Shown here: one piece after another, positions 41,672 to 50,584 of the stretch
How positions within the stretch are numbered: position 1 is the first letter of the stretch
How the letters are laid out: every line of letters starts with the position of its first letter
Source: JAAETI01 sp964195945
Lineage (GTDB): Bacteria; Actinomycetota; Acidimicrobiia; Spongiisociales; UBA5794
Direction of reading: 5' to 3'
Assembly: GCA_964195945.1 (NCBI GenBank)
Contig: CAXMRC010000135.1
Location: 62,001 to 126,000 of the forward strand
DNA: 64,000 nucleotides
Notes under the pieces: model-generated
Databases searched by the model: none
Seen by the model: only the letters and a program-made list of their open reading frames with translations
What the model was told of the DNA's origin: nothing
Translations under genes and position numbers: made by a program

Positions 41672-42819
41672 AGCCCTTAACGATCCTTGGGGTCACAGGT
41701 TCGATCGGTCAGCAGACGCTTGATGTCGCCGAACACCTCGCCATACCCATTGTCGGAATTGCGGCCAATCGCGGTTCCGGGAAGCTCCTGGAATCCGCAA
41801 TGCGGATTCCCCTGGCCAGTGTCGTTGCGGTCGATCCCACCCCGCAAGAGGCGGAACTGCTCAAATCGGTATTGGGTGAACGTGTGTCTTTTGGCCATGA
41901 GGCATTGTTAGAGATGGCAGCGACACCAGCAACCATCACCGTAAACGGAATAGTCGGTGCTGCCGGATTGGCTCCGACGGTAGCGGCGCTCGATGCTGGG
42001 AATCGTGTAGCGCTGGCTAACAAAGAGACGTTGATTGCAGGGGGTCCCGTCGTGATCGCGGCCGTAACCTCCGGGCAGGGCGAGATAATCCCGGTCGACA
42101 GTGAGCATTCGGCTCTGTGGCAATGCCTGGTTGGAGAGACGGCCGATTCAGTCAGGAGACTGATACTCACGGCATCGGGCGGACCTTTCCGGGGCAAGAC
42201 CACCGAGTTCCTCGACCAGGTCACTGTGGAGCAGGCATTGGCCCACCCCACCTGGTCGATGGGCCCGCGCATCACCATCGATTCGGCGACGCTGATGAAC
42301 AAGGCATTCGAGGTGATAGAGGCCCACTACCTCTATGCCATCCCCTACGACCAGATCGATGTTGTCGTGCACCCGCAAAGCATTGTTCATTCAATGGTCG
42401 AGTTTGTCGACGGCACGCTCAAGGCCGAACTGGGCGACCCGGATATGCGGGTGCCCATCCAGTACGCCATCACATATCCCGAGCGAGGCGTAGCGCAACT
42501 TGAGTCTTTCGACCTCACCAAGGCACCGCTCGAATTTGAAGAACCGGATCGCAGGGTGTTCCCGTGTTTAGATCTTGGCTATGCGGCGGGAAGAATTGGG
42601 CGTTCGGCACCGGCGGTACTCAACGCCGCCGATGAAGTTGCTGTTGCTGCGTTCCTGCAAGGACGTATTCCGTTCCTCGCCATTGCAGACATCGTGGCGT
42701 CGGCTCTCTCTCACCTTCCGATAGTGGATCTGAACACGGTTGCCGATGTCCTTGCCATCGACCAAGAGGCGCGCAAGGTTGCGGCGGAGTATGTCGAAGT
42801 AACCGTGAAAGCTGGGTAG
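41635..42819 (+). CDS. dxr: 1-deoxy-D-xylulose 5-phosphate reductoisomerase
   Basis: MEP-pathway enzyme converting DXP to MEP with NADPH. Motifs: LTILGVTGSIGQQTLD, ALANKETLIAGG, IIPVDSEHSALWQCL, LTASGGPFRG and HPTWSMGPRITIDSATLMNKAFEVIEAHYLY. Homologues start at KPLTILG; there the codon is CTG (41668), which overlaps the cdsA stop as CTGA. The nearest canonical start is GTG 41635, 36 bp inside cdsA, used here. ispG of the same pathway is downstream. Confidence 0.94.
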   Translation: MDCLLLDGIAQLKPLTILGVTGSIGQQTLDVAEHLAIPIVGIAANRGSGKLLESAMRIPLASVVAVDPTPQEAELLKSVLGERVSFGHEALLEMAATPATITVNGIVGAAGLAPTVAALDAGNRVALANKETLIAGGPVVIAAVTSGQGEIIPVDSEHSALWQCLVGETADSVRRLILTASGGPFRGKTTEFLDQVTVEQALAHPTWSMGPRITIDSATLMNKAFEVIEAHYLYAIPYDQIDVVVHPQSIVHSMVEFVDGTLKAELGDPDMRVPIQYAITYPERGVAQLESFDLTKAPLEFEEPDRRVFPCLDLGYAAGRIGRSAPAVLNAADEVAVAAFLQGRIPFLAIADIVASALSHLPIVDLNTVADVLAIDQEARKVAAEYVEVTVKAG

Positions 42820-42852
42820 CGTGGTGGGCCGAGCACAACTAGGACAGGATCA

Positions 42853-44121
42853 ATGGGACCGATAGTCGTCATCGTCGGCATGCTGCTGATGGTCGTCATA
42901 CACGAGGCAGGCCACTTCGTCATGGCCAAGCTGTTCGATATGAAGGCAACCGAAGCTTTCTTTGGATTCGGACCTCGCATCTGGTCGATGACCCGTGGCG
43001 AAACCGAATACGGGATCAAGGCGATCCCTCTCGGAGGATATGTCCGCATCGTCGGCATGAACCCCTTTGAGGAAGTTGCTCCTGAGGAAGAGCACCGTAC
43101 CTACCGGGGGAAGCCGTTCTGGCAGAAGGCCATCGTGGTGCTGGCCGGCATCTTCAGCCACTTTGTTATTGCGTTCATCCTTTTCTTCATCGTTGCGGTG
43201 ACCTGGAACAGCTTTGAGCCTTCCACCAGGGTCGATTCGGCGTCCCAAGTCCTTATTACAGCGAGTGGGGCTGCGGAATCCGTTCCTCTCGAGCTCGAAG
43301 CCGACGATTCGGTGGTCTCGATCGACGGTGTTCCTCTGGCCGAGGTGCCGACGACCACAGACAAGGCACCAAACGAGCTTGTGACCATCGTTATCGACCG
43401 CGCCGGCACCGAAGTTGTCGTCGAGACCAATGACAACGTCGTGGCGACACCGGCGTACGTCATCGGGATCGAGCCGGGCGATCGCCTGGTGGCCGTGGAC
43501 GGTATTGCGATCCAAGATTGGGACCACTTTGTAGACCTGGCCCACGCCCGTCCTGCGGAATTGGTGGAGGTGCAGTTCGAGCGATCCGGCGAAGTCGTGA
43601 CCTCGGAGGTTGTGTTCGCGCAGAGGCAAGCTGATGGCGAGACCATCGGTTTCCTCGGTGTCGCCCCCGCTGGTGAAGAGATCGATATCGGACCAATCGA
43701 GGGAGTTACTACAGCTTTTGGCCTCATCGGCGATACCACGGTGCTGTCACTGCAAGGTCTCTTCGAGATGGTGCGGCAGACACCCAACCTGATCGGCGCC
43801 GCTTTTGGCCAGGATGCAGCTGTGCTCGAGGAAGCACGACCAGTCAGCGTTATCGGGTTGGTCCGGGTGGCCACAGGTCTTGAGTTCGCCCTTTTCCTAA
43901 TGGCGTACGTCAATGTGTTCGTTGGAACGCTGAACGTGATCCCTCTTTATCCGCTCGACGGCGGGCATTTTGCGGTCGCCTTGTACGAGAAGATTCGAGG
44001 ACGTCAAGCCGACGTGCGTCGCTTGCTCCCGATTGCGGCTGCCGTGTTTGTCTTCATCGTGGCTATCGGTGTTTTGGGCATCTACTTTGATATTGTCGAT
44101 CCGTTACCGGTCGCAAGGTAA
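42853..44121 (+). CDS. rseP: Site-2 intramembrane metalloprotease RseP
   Basis: M50 zinc protease (422 aa) with HExxH in VIHEAGHFVMAK (second codons of helix 1) and the C-terminal zinc ligand in NVIPLYPLDGGHFAVALYEK. A PDZ-like domain with IEPGDRLVAVDGIAIQDWDHF lies between helices, and GGYVRIVGMNPFEEV is the beta-hairpin. It cleaves anti-sigma factors or signal-peptide remnants within the membrane. It lies between dxr and ispG, as in many bacteria. Confidence 0.95.
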   Translation: MGPIVVIVGMLLMVVIHEAGHFVMAKLFDMKATEAFFGFGPRIWSMTRGETEYGIKAIPLGGYVRIVGMNPFEEVAPEEEHRTYRGKPFWQKAIVVLAGIFSHFVIAFILFFIVAVTWNSFEPSTRVDSASQVLITASGAAESVPLELEADDSVVSIDGVPLAEVPTTTDKAPNELVTIVIDRAGTEVVVETNDNVVATPAYVIGIEPGDRLVAVDGIAIQDWDHFVDLAHARPAELVEVQFERSGEVVTSEVVFAQRQADGETIGFLGVAPAGEEIDIGPIEGVTTAFGLIGDTTVLSLQGLFEMVRQTPNLIGAAFGQDAAVLEEARPVSVIGLVRVATGLEFALFLMAYVNVFVGTLNVIPLYPLDGGHFAVALYEKIRGRQADVRRLLPIAAAVFVFIVAIGVLGIYFDIVDPLPVAR

Positions 44122-44156
44122 CGGCCCTGCCTGTGATCGAATAGCATGAGCGCATC

Positions 44157-45365
44157 ATGACCATCAAACGCCGTACGTCGCGCCAACTCCAAGTCGGTCC
44201 AGTGCCGGTTGGCGGGGACAGCCCTATCACCGTTCAATCGATGACCACCACCAAGACGGCCGACGTCGATGGAACCCTTGCCCAGGTATACGCCTTGTCC
44301 GGGGCGGGCGCCGACATCGTGCGCATCACCTGCAACGACGTGGATGCGGCGCAGGGACTCGCCGAGATCGTGCCCAGATCGCCAGTCCCCATCATCGCCG
44401 ACATCCACTTCCAGTATCGACTTGCGTTGGCATCCATAGAGGCTGGCGTTGCCGGTCTCCGACTGAACCCCGGCAACATTCGCAAAGAAGAGCACATCAA
44501 GGCTGTGGCCAAGGCAGCAGGTGAGGCCGGTATTTCCATTCGGGTCGGGGTCAATGCGGGTTCGCTCGATAAGGACCTGCTTGCCAAATATGGTGGCCCG
44601 GTCCCGCAAGCCCTGGTTGACTCGGCGCTCCATGAGATCGGCTACCTAGAGGATGTCGGCTTCCACGACATCAAGATCTCGGTGAAGCATTCCCATGTGC
44701 CGTCAATGGTCGAGTCGTATCGGCTACTTGCCGAACGGATCGACTACCCGTTGCATCTTGGTGTGACCGAAGCTGGGCCGCCGCCCGGGGGTCTCATCAA
44801 ATCGGTGGCCGGGATAGCGACACTGCTGCTTGAGGGGATCGGCGACACCATCAGGTTCTCGCTCACCGCAGATCCGGTTGAGGAGGCGAAGGCCGGAAGA
44901 AAGCTTCTCGAGTATCTCGGTTTGCGGGAGCGTAAGAGCCTCGATCTGATCGCCTGTCCATCCTGCGGTCGGGCCGAGGTAGATGTGATCGAGGTTGTCA
45001 AACAAGCTGAGGCGGCGCTCGAGGCCGAGGGCCTGCCGATCCAGGTCGCAGTCATGGGATGCGTCGTTAATGGTCCCGGTGAGGCCCGTGAGGCCGACAT
45101 CGGGATTGCTGCCGGGCGCAAGAAGGGACATCTGTTCATAAAGGGACAGGTGGTGCGGGTAGTCAAAGAGGATGAGATGGTCGAGGCGCTCGTCGATGAA
45201 GCCCGACGTCTGGCCGAGGAAGGTGTTGAGGCCCGTCTCGCGGCTGCCGACGTGACCGCAGCGGATCTCGCTGAGGAGGAGGCGCTGGAGTTGCGGTCCC
45301 TGCGTGGGGATGCCAATCGTGCCGCGGAACGGCGTGCCGCGGTCGCCGATGTGGCCGGCGAGTGA
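44157..45365 (+). CDS. ispG: 4-hydroxy-3-methylbut-2-enyl diphosphate synthase
   Basis: GcpE/IspG (402 aa) reduces the cyclic MEcPP in the MEP pathway using a 4Fe-4S cluster. N-terminal TIM barrel: RTSRQLQVGPVPVGGDSPITVQSMTTTKT and ADIHFQYRLALASIEAG. Cluster ligands are in LIACPSCGRAEVD (two Cys) and MGCVVNGPGEAREADIG (third Cys) with Glu. An Ala/Glu/Arg-rich tail of about 40 residues is extra. The 3' end overlaps the protease start by 4 bp. Confidence 0.96.
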   Translation: MTIKRRTSRQLQVGPVPVGGDSPITVQSMTTTKTADVDGTLAQVYALSGAGADIVRITCNDVDAAQGLAEIVPRSPVPIIADIHFQYRLALASIEAGVAGLRLNPGNIRKEEHIKAVAKAAGEAGISIRVGVNAGSLDKDLLAKYGGPVPQALVDSALHEIGYLEDVGFHDIKISVKHSHVPSMVESYRLLAERIDYPLHLGVTEAGPPPGGLIKSVAGIATLLLEGIGDTIRFSLTADPVEEAKAGRKLLEYLGLRERKSLDLIACPSCGRAEVDVIEVVKQAEAALEAEGLPIQVAVMGCVVNGPGEAREADIGIAAGRKKGHLFIKGQVVRVVKEDEMVEALVDEARRLAEEGVEARLAAADVTAADLAEEEALELRSLRGDANRAAERRAAVADVAGE

Positions 45366-46795
45366 CGTCGAAACCAAACCGAAGATGGGGGGTACTCGTT
45401 CTCGCGGCCGCCGCGGTTGTATCGGTTCTCGCTCTGCTCGTCACGCCTGCTGACGAGAGCGATCTCATCGTGTCCGCGCCTACTCCCACAACAACTTCGG
45501 CTGCAACGACCACCTCCGAGCAACCCACCGCAATCACTTCGAGCACTGCTTCAACGACCACGACAACGGCCACAACTGTGCCGCCGGTGGAGGCGCTGAT
45601 CCCACTGTCAGTCGACTCGATTTCGGAGCGAGTGGCCCCGTCGGTGGCGTTTGTGCTCTCCCAACAGGGAACCGGTAGCGGAGTAGTTATCAGCGAAGAC
45701 TTCTTGGTCACAAACGCCCATGTGGTGTGGCCCGACACCACTGTGTCTCTGGTGTTCCTCAATGGTGCGACCTTCCAAGGACGGGTCGTCGCCATCGACC
45801 CGTTCGTTGACCTTGCTGTTGTCGATATCAGTCAGCTAACAAGGAAACCGCCACCGATCTCGATCGGGTCGACCGATGATGTGTCGCCGCAGGACAATCT
45901 CTGGGTCGTGGGCTATCCGGCGCCGTCGGAGTTCACGCCGGAGCCAACTATCGACTCCGGCCAACTGGTAGGTGTCAGCGAGTGGGAGTTCACCGGGGTG
46001 AAATGGTTCACTATCGAGGCTCCAGCGATCGGTGGGCAAAGCGGTGGCGCCGTAGTCGACGAGTACGGACGGTTGGTTGGCATCAGTACCTTTGGCAGCC
46101 AGGCATCGTTGACGTCTATTTCGGTTGACGATGTCGTTCGTCACGTAGACAGCCTCTTGGTCTCGTCGGAGGTCCGTGGTCTGGACCGGCGACAGATTCC
46201 TCACAGCGGCGCGCGTCGCACCAATGATTTCTCCTTGGAGGGTGAGTGGGACCAGCAGTTGCTCGTCGGATGGTTCCTTGCCGATGCGGAGGTGAGCGTC
46301 GGCTGGTCAAATGGTGATGTGAATCTGGCGGCGACGACTATCGACGGAAGCGAGATTGCCACGGGCCGAGATCAGATTGACTTCGTTCCATTCTTTGCGT
46401 TCCCTGTCTTCGTCGTGGTGGATGCTCCAGAGGCGACTACCGGCAGCCTCGAGAGCTCACTCCCGTTCATCCTGTATCCCGACCCCGATCATGGGAAGAC
46501 GCTCCTGCGGGAAGGCTCGACGGCCGGCATCTATGACGTGGGAGGTGACCGGGATTTCTTCTACTTGGATCTCGACGTAGGTGAGATCGCGTCCATTTGG
46601 ATCGAGTCAGCCGCCAGAACCCGACTCCGGGTCTACGGCCCGGATGGCGCCATATTGGCGGAGGACGTCGACAGATCAGGATTCATCGGCAGCAATGCCG
46701 CGGTGGAATTAGTGGCTATCGTCGGCGGACGCCATGTGGTGTCTCTCGAGAGCAGCCTGTCGACCGTGTCCGGGTATACAGTGGTCACGCGCTAG
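45362..46795 (+). CDS. Exported trypsin-like serine protease with C-terminal PPC-like domain
   Basis: A 477-residue protein: an N-terminal transmembrane anchor or signal (residues 10-27), a Thr-rich linker to about 75, then an HtrA-like catalytic domain with His in LVTNAHVVWP, Asp in DPFVDLAVVDI and Ser in GGQSGGAVVDEYG. No PDZ is seen; instead the C-terminus (AGIYDVGGDRDFFYLDLDVGEIASIWIES) resembles pre-peptidase C-terminal domains. It probably acts outside the membrane in quality control. GTG start overlaps ispG. Confidence 0.88.
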   Translation: MTSKPNRRWGVLVLAAAAVVSVLALLVTPADESDLIVSAPTPTTTSAATTTSEQPTAITSSTASTTTTTATTVPPVEALIPLSVDSISERVAPSVAFVLSQQGTGSGVVISEDFLVTNAHVVWPDTTVSLVFLNGATFQGRVVAIDPFVDLAVVDISQLTRKPPPISIGSTDDVSPQDNLWVVGYPAPSEFTPEPTIDSGQLVGVSEWEFTGVKWFTIEAPAIGGQSGGAVVDEYGRLVGISTFGSQASLTSISVDDVVRHVDSLLVSSEVRGLDRRQIPHSGARRTNDFSLEGEWDQQLLVGWFLADAEVSVGWSNGDVNLAATTIDGSEIATGRDQIDFVPFFAFPVFVVVDAPEATTGSLESSLPFILYPDPDHGKTLLREGSTAGIYDVGGDRDFFYLDLDVGEIASIWIESAARTRLRVYGPDGAILAEDVDRSGFIGSNAAVELVAIVGGRHVVSLESSLSTVSGYTVVTR

Positions 46796-46830
46796 CCGCC
46801 TGTCCGAAGGGCGTGTGCGCTGTCTTGGCC

Positions 46831-46881
46831 GATGTTCCGCAAAGCGGAACTCGATCCTGCCCGAAGGGCAGGCGCTAACCT
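46831..46881 (+). repeat. Double-hairpin element, copy before proS
   Basis: 51 bp matching 4404-4454. Hairpin 1 is a perfect GTTCCGC-AAA-GCGGAAC; hairpin 2 is CCTGCC-CGAAG-GGCAGG, which swaps a G-C pair for C-G relative to the ftsY copy. It ends in TAACCT, 30 nt before the proS GTG. A degenerate further copy of hairpin 2 precedes it at about 46799-46821. Confidence 0.75.
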
Positions 46882-46911
46882 CAAGCATTCCCAAGCGATC
46901 CCGGAGCACAA

Positions 46912-48621
46912 GTGCGCTGGTCAAAAGCCTTCATCCCAACCCTTCGTGACGATCCGACAGACGCGGAAGCGGTAAGCCATAAGCTACTCATCAGGGCAGC
47001 TTTCATCCGCCAACTGATGGCCGGTGTCTACACCCTCTTGCCATTGGCGTATCGGTCGCGTCGCAAGATCCAGCAGATCATCGAGGAAGAGATAGACGCC
47101 ATCGGCGGTCAGGAGTTCCTGTTTCCGTCGCTACACCCCGCGGAGATCTGGAGAAAGACTGGTCGGCTCGACATCATGGGCGACGAGATGTTCCGTCTCT
47201 TTGATCGAAAATCCGGCGAGATTGTTCTTGGGATGACTCATGAGGAGATATTCACGACGATCGCAACCGAGATCACCTCCTACAAGCAACTCCCACAGAT
47301 TTGGTACCAGATCCATACGAAGTTCCGCGACGAACCACGTCCCAAATCGGGTTTGCTGCGGGTGCGTGAGTTCACGATGAAAGATTCGTACTCCTTCGAT
47401 ATCGATCAGGACGGCTTGGATAAGGCGTTCGATGCGCATTATGCGGCCTATAGACGCATCTTCGCGCGCATCGGCCTTGATGCTGTGCCGGTGGAAGCTT
47501 CTTCAGGTGCGATGGGCGGCAGCGGTTCTGTCGAATTCATGGTGCGTTCCGCCGCGGGTGAAGATCTGGTCGCCCACTGCCCAAACTGTGATTACGCCGC
47601 AAACGTGGAGCGAGCAGACACACAAATCGCCGCCGCCTCGGACGATGCGGGCCCTGACGCTCCCGAGCAGTTCGCAACACCGGGCGTCCGGACGATCGAA
47701 GATCTCGTCAACTTCGAAGGTGGTGCGGCGGCAGATCGTCAGATCAAGACACTTGTGTTCGTACTGGACGGTGAACCGACCCTCATACTGATGCGTGGTG
47801 ATCACTCGCTGCAGGAGCAGAAATTGCAAGACCACACGGGTGCTATCGAAATCCGGGCTGCGCACTCCGAGGAGATCCTCGACCTACTTGGAGCCGACGC
47901 GGGAAGCCTCGGCGCCGTTGGCGTTCAGGACGTACCAATCGTTGCTGACCAGGCTTTGCGGGGCCGCACAAATATGACCACCGGCGCCAACGAGAACGAT
48001 TCTCACCTCCGTGGTGTCTCGGTCGATCGTGATATCGACGTATCCACATGGGGTAGCTTGCGCGAGGTTCAGGCGGGGGAGCCGTGCATCGAGTGCGGGG
48101 AACCGATTGACATCTTTCGTGCCATCGAGTGCGGTCACATCTTCAAGCTGGGTACCAAGTACTCCGAGCCGCTCGGGGCGATGGTGCTGGACGAAAACGG
48201 CAAGAGCCGTGCGCTCTATATGGGGTCCTACGGTATCGGTCTGGAACGTAACCTCGCCGCAGTGGTCGAGACTCACCATGACGATAAGGGGATTGCGTGG
48301 CCGGTTCCGGTTGCACCTTATGAAGCTGTCGTAACGGTGCTGAAACTCGACGATGACACCTTGGCGGCTGCGGATAGCGTTTATGACGGCCTCAAAAGCG
48401 CCGGCATCGACGTCATCATCGATGACCGCAAGGAACGTCCGGGAGTCAAATTCAACGACGCCGAGCTGATCGGCATCCCTTACCGGATCACCGTCGGGCC
48501 CCGGGGACTCGCCGAAGGCGTTGTCGAGGTCAACGATCGTGCACTCGGCGATACCGATACGCTGCCGTTGTCCGACGTCGTGGCAATAGTGATCGCAAAG
48601 GTCGAATCCAAGCGAACCTAG
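46912..48621 (+). CDS. proS: Prolyl-tRNA synthetase
   Basis: Class II synthetase of bacterial (ProS type 1) form, 569 aa. Motif 1 region EIDAIGGQEFLFPSLHPAEIW, motif 2 FRDEPRPKSGLLRVREFTMKDSYSF, motif 3 GSYGIGLERNLAAVVE. Between motifs 2 and 3 lies the YbaK-like editing domain that clears Ala-tRNA (about residues 230-390: IKTLVFVLDGEPTLILMRGDHSLQEQKL). The anticodon domain is C-terminal. GTG start with GGAG upstream. Confidence 0.97.
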   Translation: MRWSKAFIPTLRDDPTDAEAVSHKLLIRAAFIRQLMAGVYTLLPLAYRSRRKIQQIIEEEIDAIGGQEFLFPSLHPAEIWRKTGRLDIMGDEMFRLFDRKSGEIVLGMTHEEIFTTIATEITSYKQLPQIWYQIHTKFRDEPRPKSGLLRVREFTMKDSYSFDIDQDGLDKAFDAHYAAYRRIFARIGLDAVPVEASSGAMGGSGSVEFMVRSAAGEDLVAHCPNCDYAANVERADTQIAAASDDAGPDAPEQFATPGVRTIEDLVNFEGGAAADRQIKTLVFVLDGEPTLILMRGDHSLQEQKLQDHTGAIEIRAAHSEEILDLLGADAGSLGAVGVQDVPIVADQALRGRTNMTTGANENDSHLRGVSVDRDIDVSTWGSLREVQAGEPCIECGEPIDIFRAIECGHIFKLGTKYSEPLGAMVLDENGKSRALYMGSYGIGLERNLAAVVETHHDDKGIAWPVPVAPYEAVVTVLKLDDDTLAAADSVYDGLKSAGIDVIIDDRKERPGVKFNDAELIGIPYRITVGPRGLAEGVVEVNDRALGDTDTLPLSDVVAIVIAKVESKRT

Positions 48622-48676
48622 CCGTCCAACTGCAGCACACCCAGATTCCCCAGGTGGAGCAGTCTGTCGGTGGTGC

Positions 48677-48763
48677 TATCATCTTTGGTCCAACGGAGAA
48701 GATTTCTCTCGAGGTGGGCCTGTGCCCGCCTCGTTTTGTGTGCATTACTTCAGGAGGAGCAGG
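48677..48763 (+). promoter_or_regulatory. rimP-nusA leader with attenuator-like hairpin
   Basis: A TATCAT box (48677-48682) is followed by GAGGTGGGC-CTGT-GCCCGCCTC (48711-48732; one G.U pair) and GTTTTGTGTG, the form of an intrinsic terminator. AGGAGGAGCAG then leads to the rimP GTG. Placement inside the leader suggests attenuation controlling rimP-nusA-infB. Confidence 0.5.
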
Positions 48764-49246
48764 GTGACGGCCACGGTCGAACGGCTTTGGGCCGTAATCG
48801 AGCCATATGTCGCGGCCGAAGGCATCGAACTCGACGATCTCGAGATTGTCGGGAAAGAGCCAGGGGTTGTTGTACGGGTCACCTTGGATGCTGCTGAAGG
48901 CGTCAGTGTCGACAAACTGGCCGAGCTTTCGCGCCGTCTGTCGAGGCTGTTTGACGAGGAAGACCCTGTGGCAGGGTCGTATACGCTTGAGATTTCGTCG
49001 CCGGGGCTGGAACGTAAGCTACGGAGACCAGTGCATTTCGAGAAGTCGATCGGCAGGGCGGTGAAGGTCAAGAGTCGTGTGCCGGTGGACGGCGATCACA
49101 GCCACCGCGGTGTGCTCGCACGGGCAGACGGCGACGGGTTTGTTGTGGAAGTAGATGGAGACGAGCGGCAGATCGCCTACGGTGATGTCGTGTCGGCCCG
49201 TACGGTGTTTGAGTGGGAAAAAGCTTCGAAACCGGGAAATCGGTGA
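48764..49246 (+). CDS. rimP: Ribosome maturation factor RimP
   Basis: A 160-residue factor for 30S assembly. N-terminal domain: VERLWAVIEPYVAAEGIELDDLEIVGKEPGVVVRVTLD; signature YTLEISSPGLERKLRRPVHFEKSIGRAVKVK; C-terminal Sm-like barrel with DERQIAYGDVVSARTVFEW. GTG 48764 is selected by AGGAGGAGCAG. nusA follows 14 nt downstream in the conserved rimP-nusA-infB order. Confidence 0.95.
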   Translation: MTATVERLWAVIEPYVAAEGIELDDLEIVGKEPGVVVRVTLDAAEGVSVDKLAELSRRLSRLFDEEDPVAGSYTLEISSPGLERKLRRPVHFEKSIGRAVKVKSRVPVDGDHSHRGVLARADGDGFVVEVDGDERQIAYGDVVSARTVFEWEKASKPGNR

Positions 49247-49260
49247 GGAGAGGAACGGTA

Positions 49261-50550
49261 ATGGATTTCAACCTGATGCTCGATGCGCTCGAAGGAGTCG
49301 CTCGCGAGAAGGGGATTCCTGTCGAGACCATTCTGGATGCGTTAGCGAATGCGTTCGTTTCCGCATACAAGCGCACCCCTGGTGCCGCCGAAGAAGCCCG
49401 CGTCACCATTGATGTGGACAGCGGCGAGATCACTGTTTACGGGCAGGAACTCGACGAAGAGGGCAACGTCGTCCGCGAGTGGGTCGACACGCCACAAGAT
49501 TTTGGTCGGATCGCGGTCCAGACCGCCAAGCAGGTCATCACCCAACGTCTTCGCGACGCAAAGCGTGAGCAGGTATTTGACCTATACGACGGACGCGAGG
49601 GAGACCTCGTAACCGGCATCGTGCAGAGTTCCGACCACCGGTACGCAATGCTCGATCTTGGCAACGCCGAAGCAATCATGCCTGGTTCAGAGCGCATCCC
49701 ATATGAGCGTCTTGAACGCGGGAATCGGATCAAGGCGTACATTCTCGAGGTGCGTGGTGAGGGCAAGGGGCCCCAGATCGTCGTATCGAGAAGCCATCCT
49801 GAGTTCATCCGTTCGTTGTTCGAGCTCGAAGTGCCAGAATTGGTTGACGGTGACGTTGAGATCCGGGCGATTGCCCGTGAGCCAGGTCATCGCACCAAGA
49901 TCGCGGTGCTGTCACACGATCCCAATGTCGATCCTGTAGGCGCCTGCGTAGGTGCTCGTGGCTCGCGAGTTCGTCAGGTTGTCAACGAACTCCGTGGCGA
50001 GAAGGTCGACATCGTCGAATGGCGAGACGACACCCGTGCCTTCATCTCAGAGGCGTTGAGCCCGGCACGCGTCAACGACGTCCGTCTAGATGAAGATGAC
50101 AAGGTTGCGACCGTCATTGTTCCTGACCACCAGCTTTCGCTGGCGATCGGCAAGGAAGGTCAGAACGCCCGTTTGGCAGCTCGTCTGACGGGCTACAAGA
50201 TCGACATCCGTTCCGAGAGCCAGGATCTTGGCCTCGACATCGACGAGGAAACTGGTCTTGTGGTCGAGGCGAGCCCCGAGGCCGTGGCAGAGGTTGCCGT
50301 GGCAGAGGTTGCCGCTGCAGATGCTGTCGATGCAGAAGCTACCGAGGTAGAAGCTACCGTCGAGGTTGTTGAAGAGGTCGCTGCAGAGCCGGTGGAGGCT
50401 GTTGAAGTCGTTGCCGAGGCGGAAGTCGAGCCTGACGTTGCCGTAGAAGCGGTACAAGACGTCATGGAGTCGGCTCCCGCGAGTGAAGAAGGACAATCAG
50501 AAGATGACGAAGCGGATGCCCCCGCAGGCGAGGACGATCCGGCGGTCTGA
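49261..50550 (+). CDS. nusA: Transcription termination/antitermination protein NusA
   Basis: 429 aa: an RNA-polymerase-binding N-terminal domain (MDFNLMLDALEGVAREKGIPVETILDALANAFVSAYKR), S1 domain (GDLVTGIVQSSDHRYAMLDLGNAEAIMPGSE), and two KH domains (IVVSRSHPEFIRSLFELEVPE; VGARGSRVRQVVNELRGEKVDIVEW; LAIGKEGQNARLAARLTGYKIDI). The last about 85 residues are an acidic Glu/Ala/Val repeat tail. The small ylxR gene that often follows is absent. ATG 49261 has GGAGAGG upstream. Confidence 0.96.
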   Translation: MDFNLMLDALEGVAREKGIPVETILDALANAFVSAYKRTPGAAEEARVTIDVDSGEITVYGQELDEEGNVVREWVDTPQDFGRIAVQTAKQVITQRLRDAKREQVFDLYDGREGDLVTGIVQSSDHRYAMLDLGNAEAIMPGSERIPYERLERGNRIKAYILEVRGEGKGPQIVVSRSHPEFIRSLFELEVPELVDGDVEIRAIAREPGHRTKIAVLSHDPNVDPVGACVGARGSRVRQVVNELRGEKVDIVEWRDDTRAFISEALSPARVNDVRLDEDDKVATVIVPDHQLSLAIGKEGQNARLAARLTGYKIDIRSESQDLGLDIDEETGLVVEASPEAVAEVAVAEVAAADAVDAEATEVEATVEVVEEVAAEPVEAVEVVAEAEVEPDVAVEAVQDVMESAPASEEGQSEDDEADAPAGEDDPAV

Positions 50551-50584
50551 CCGCCTGCCACAATGGGTATCCCGGAGGTGACAG

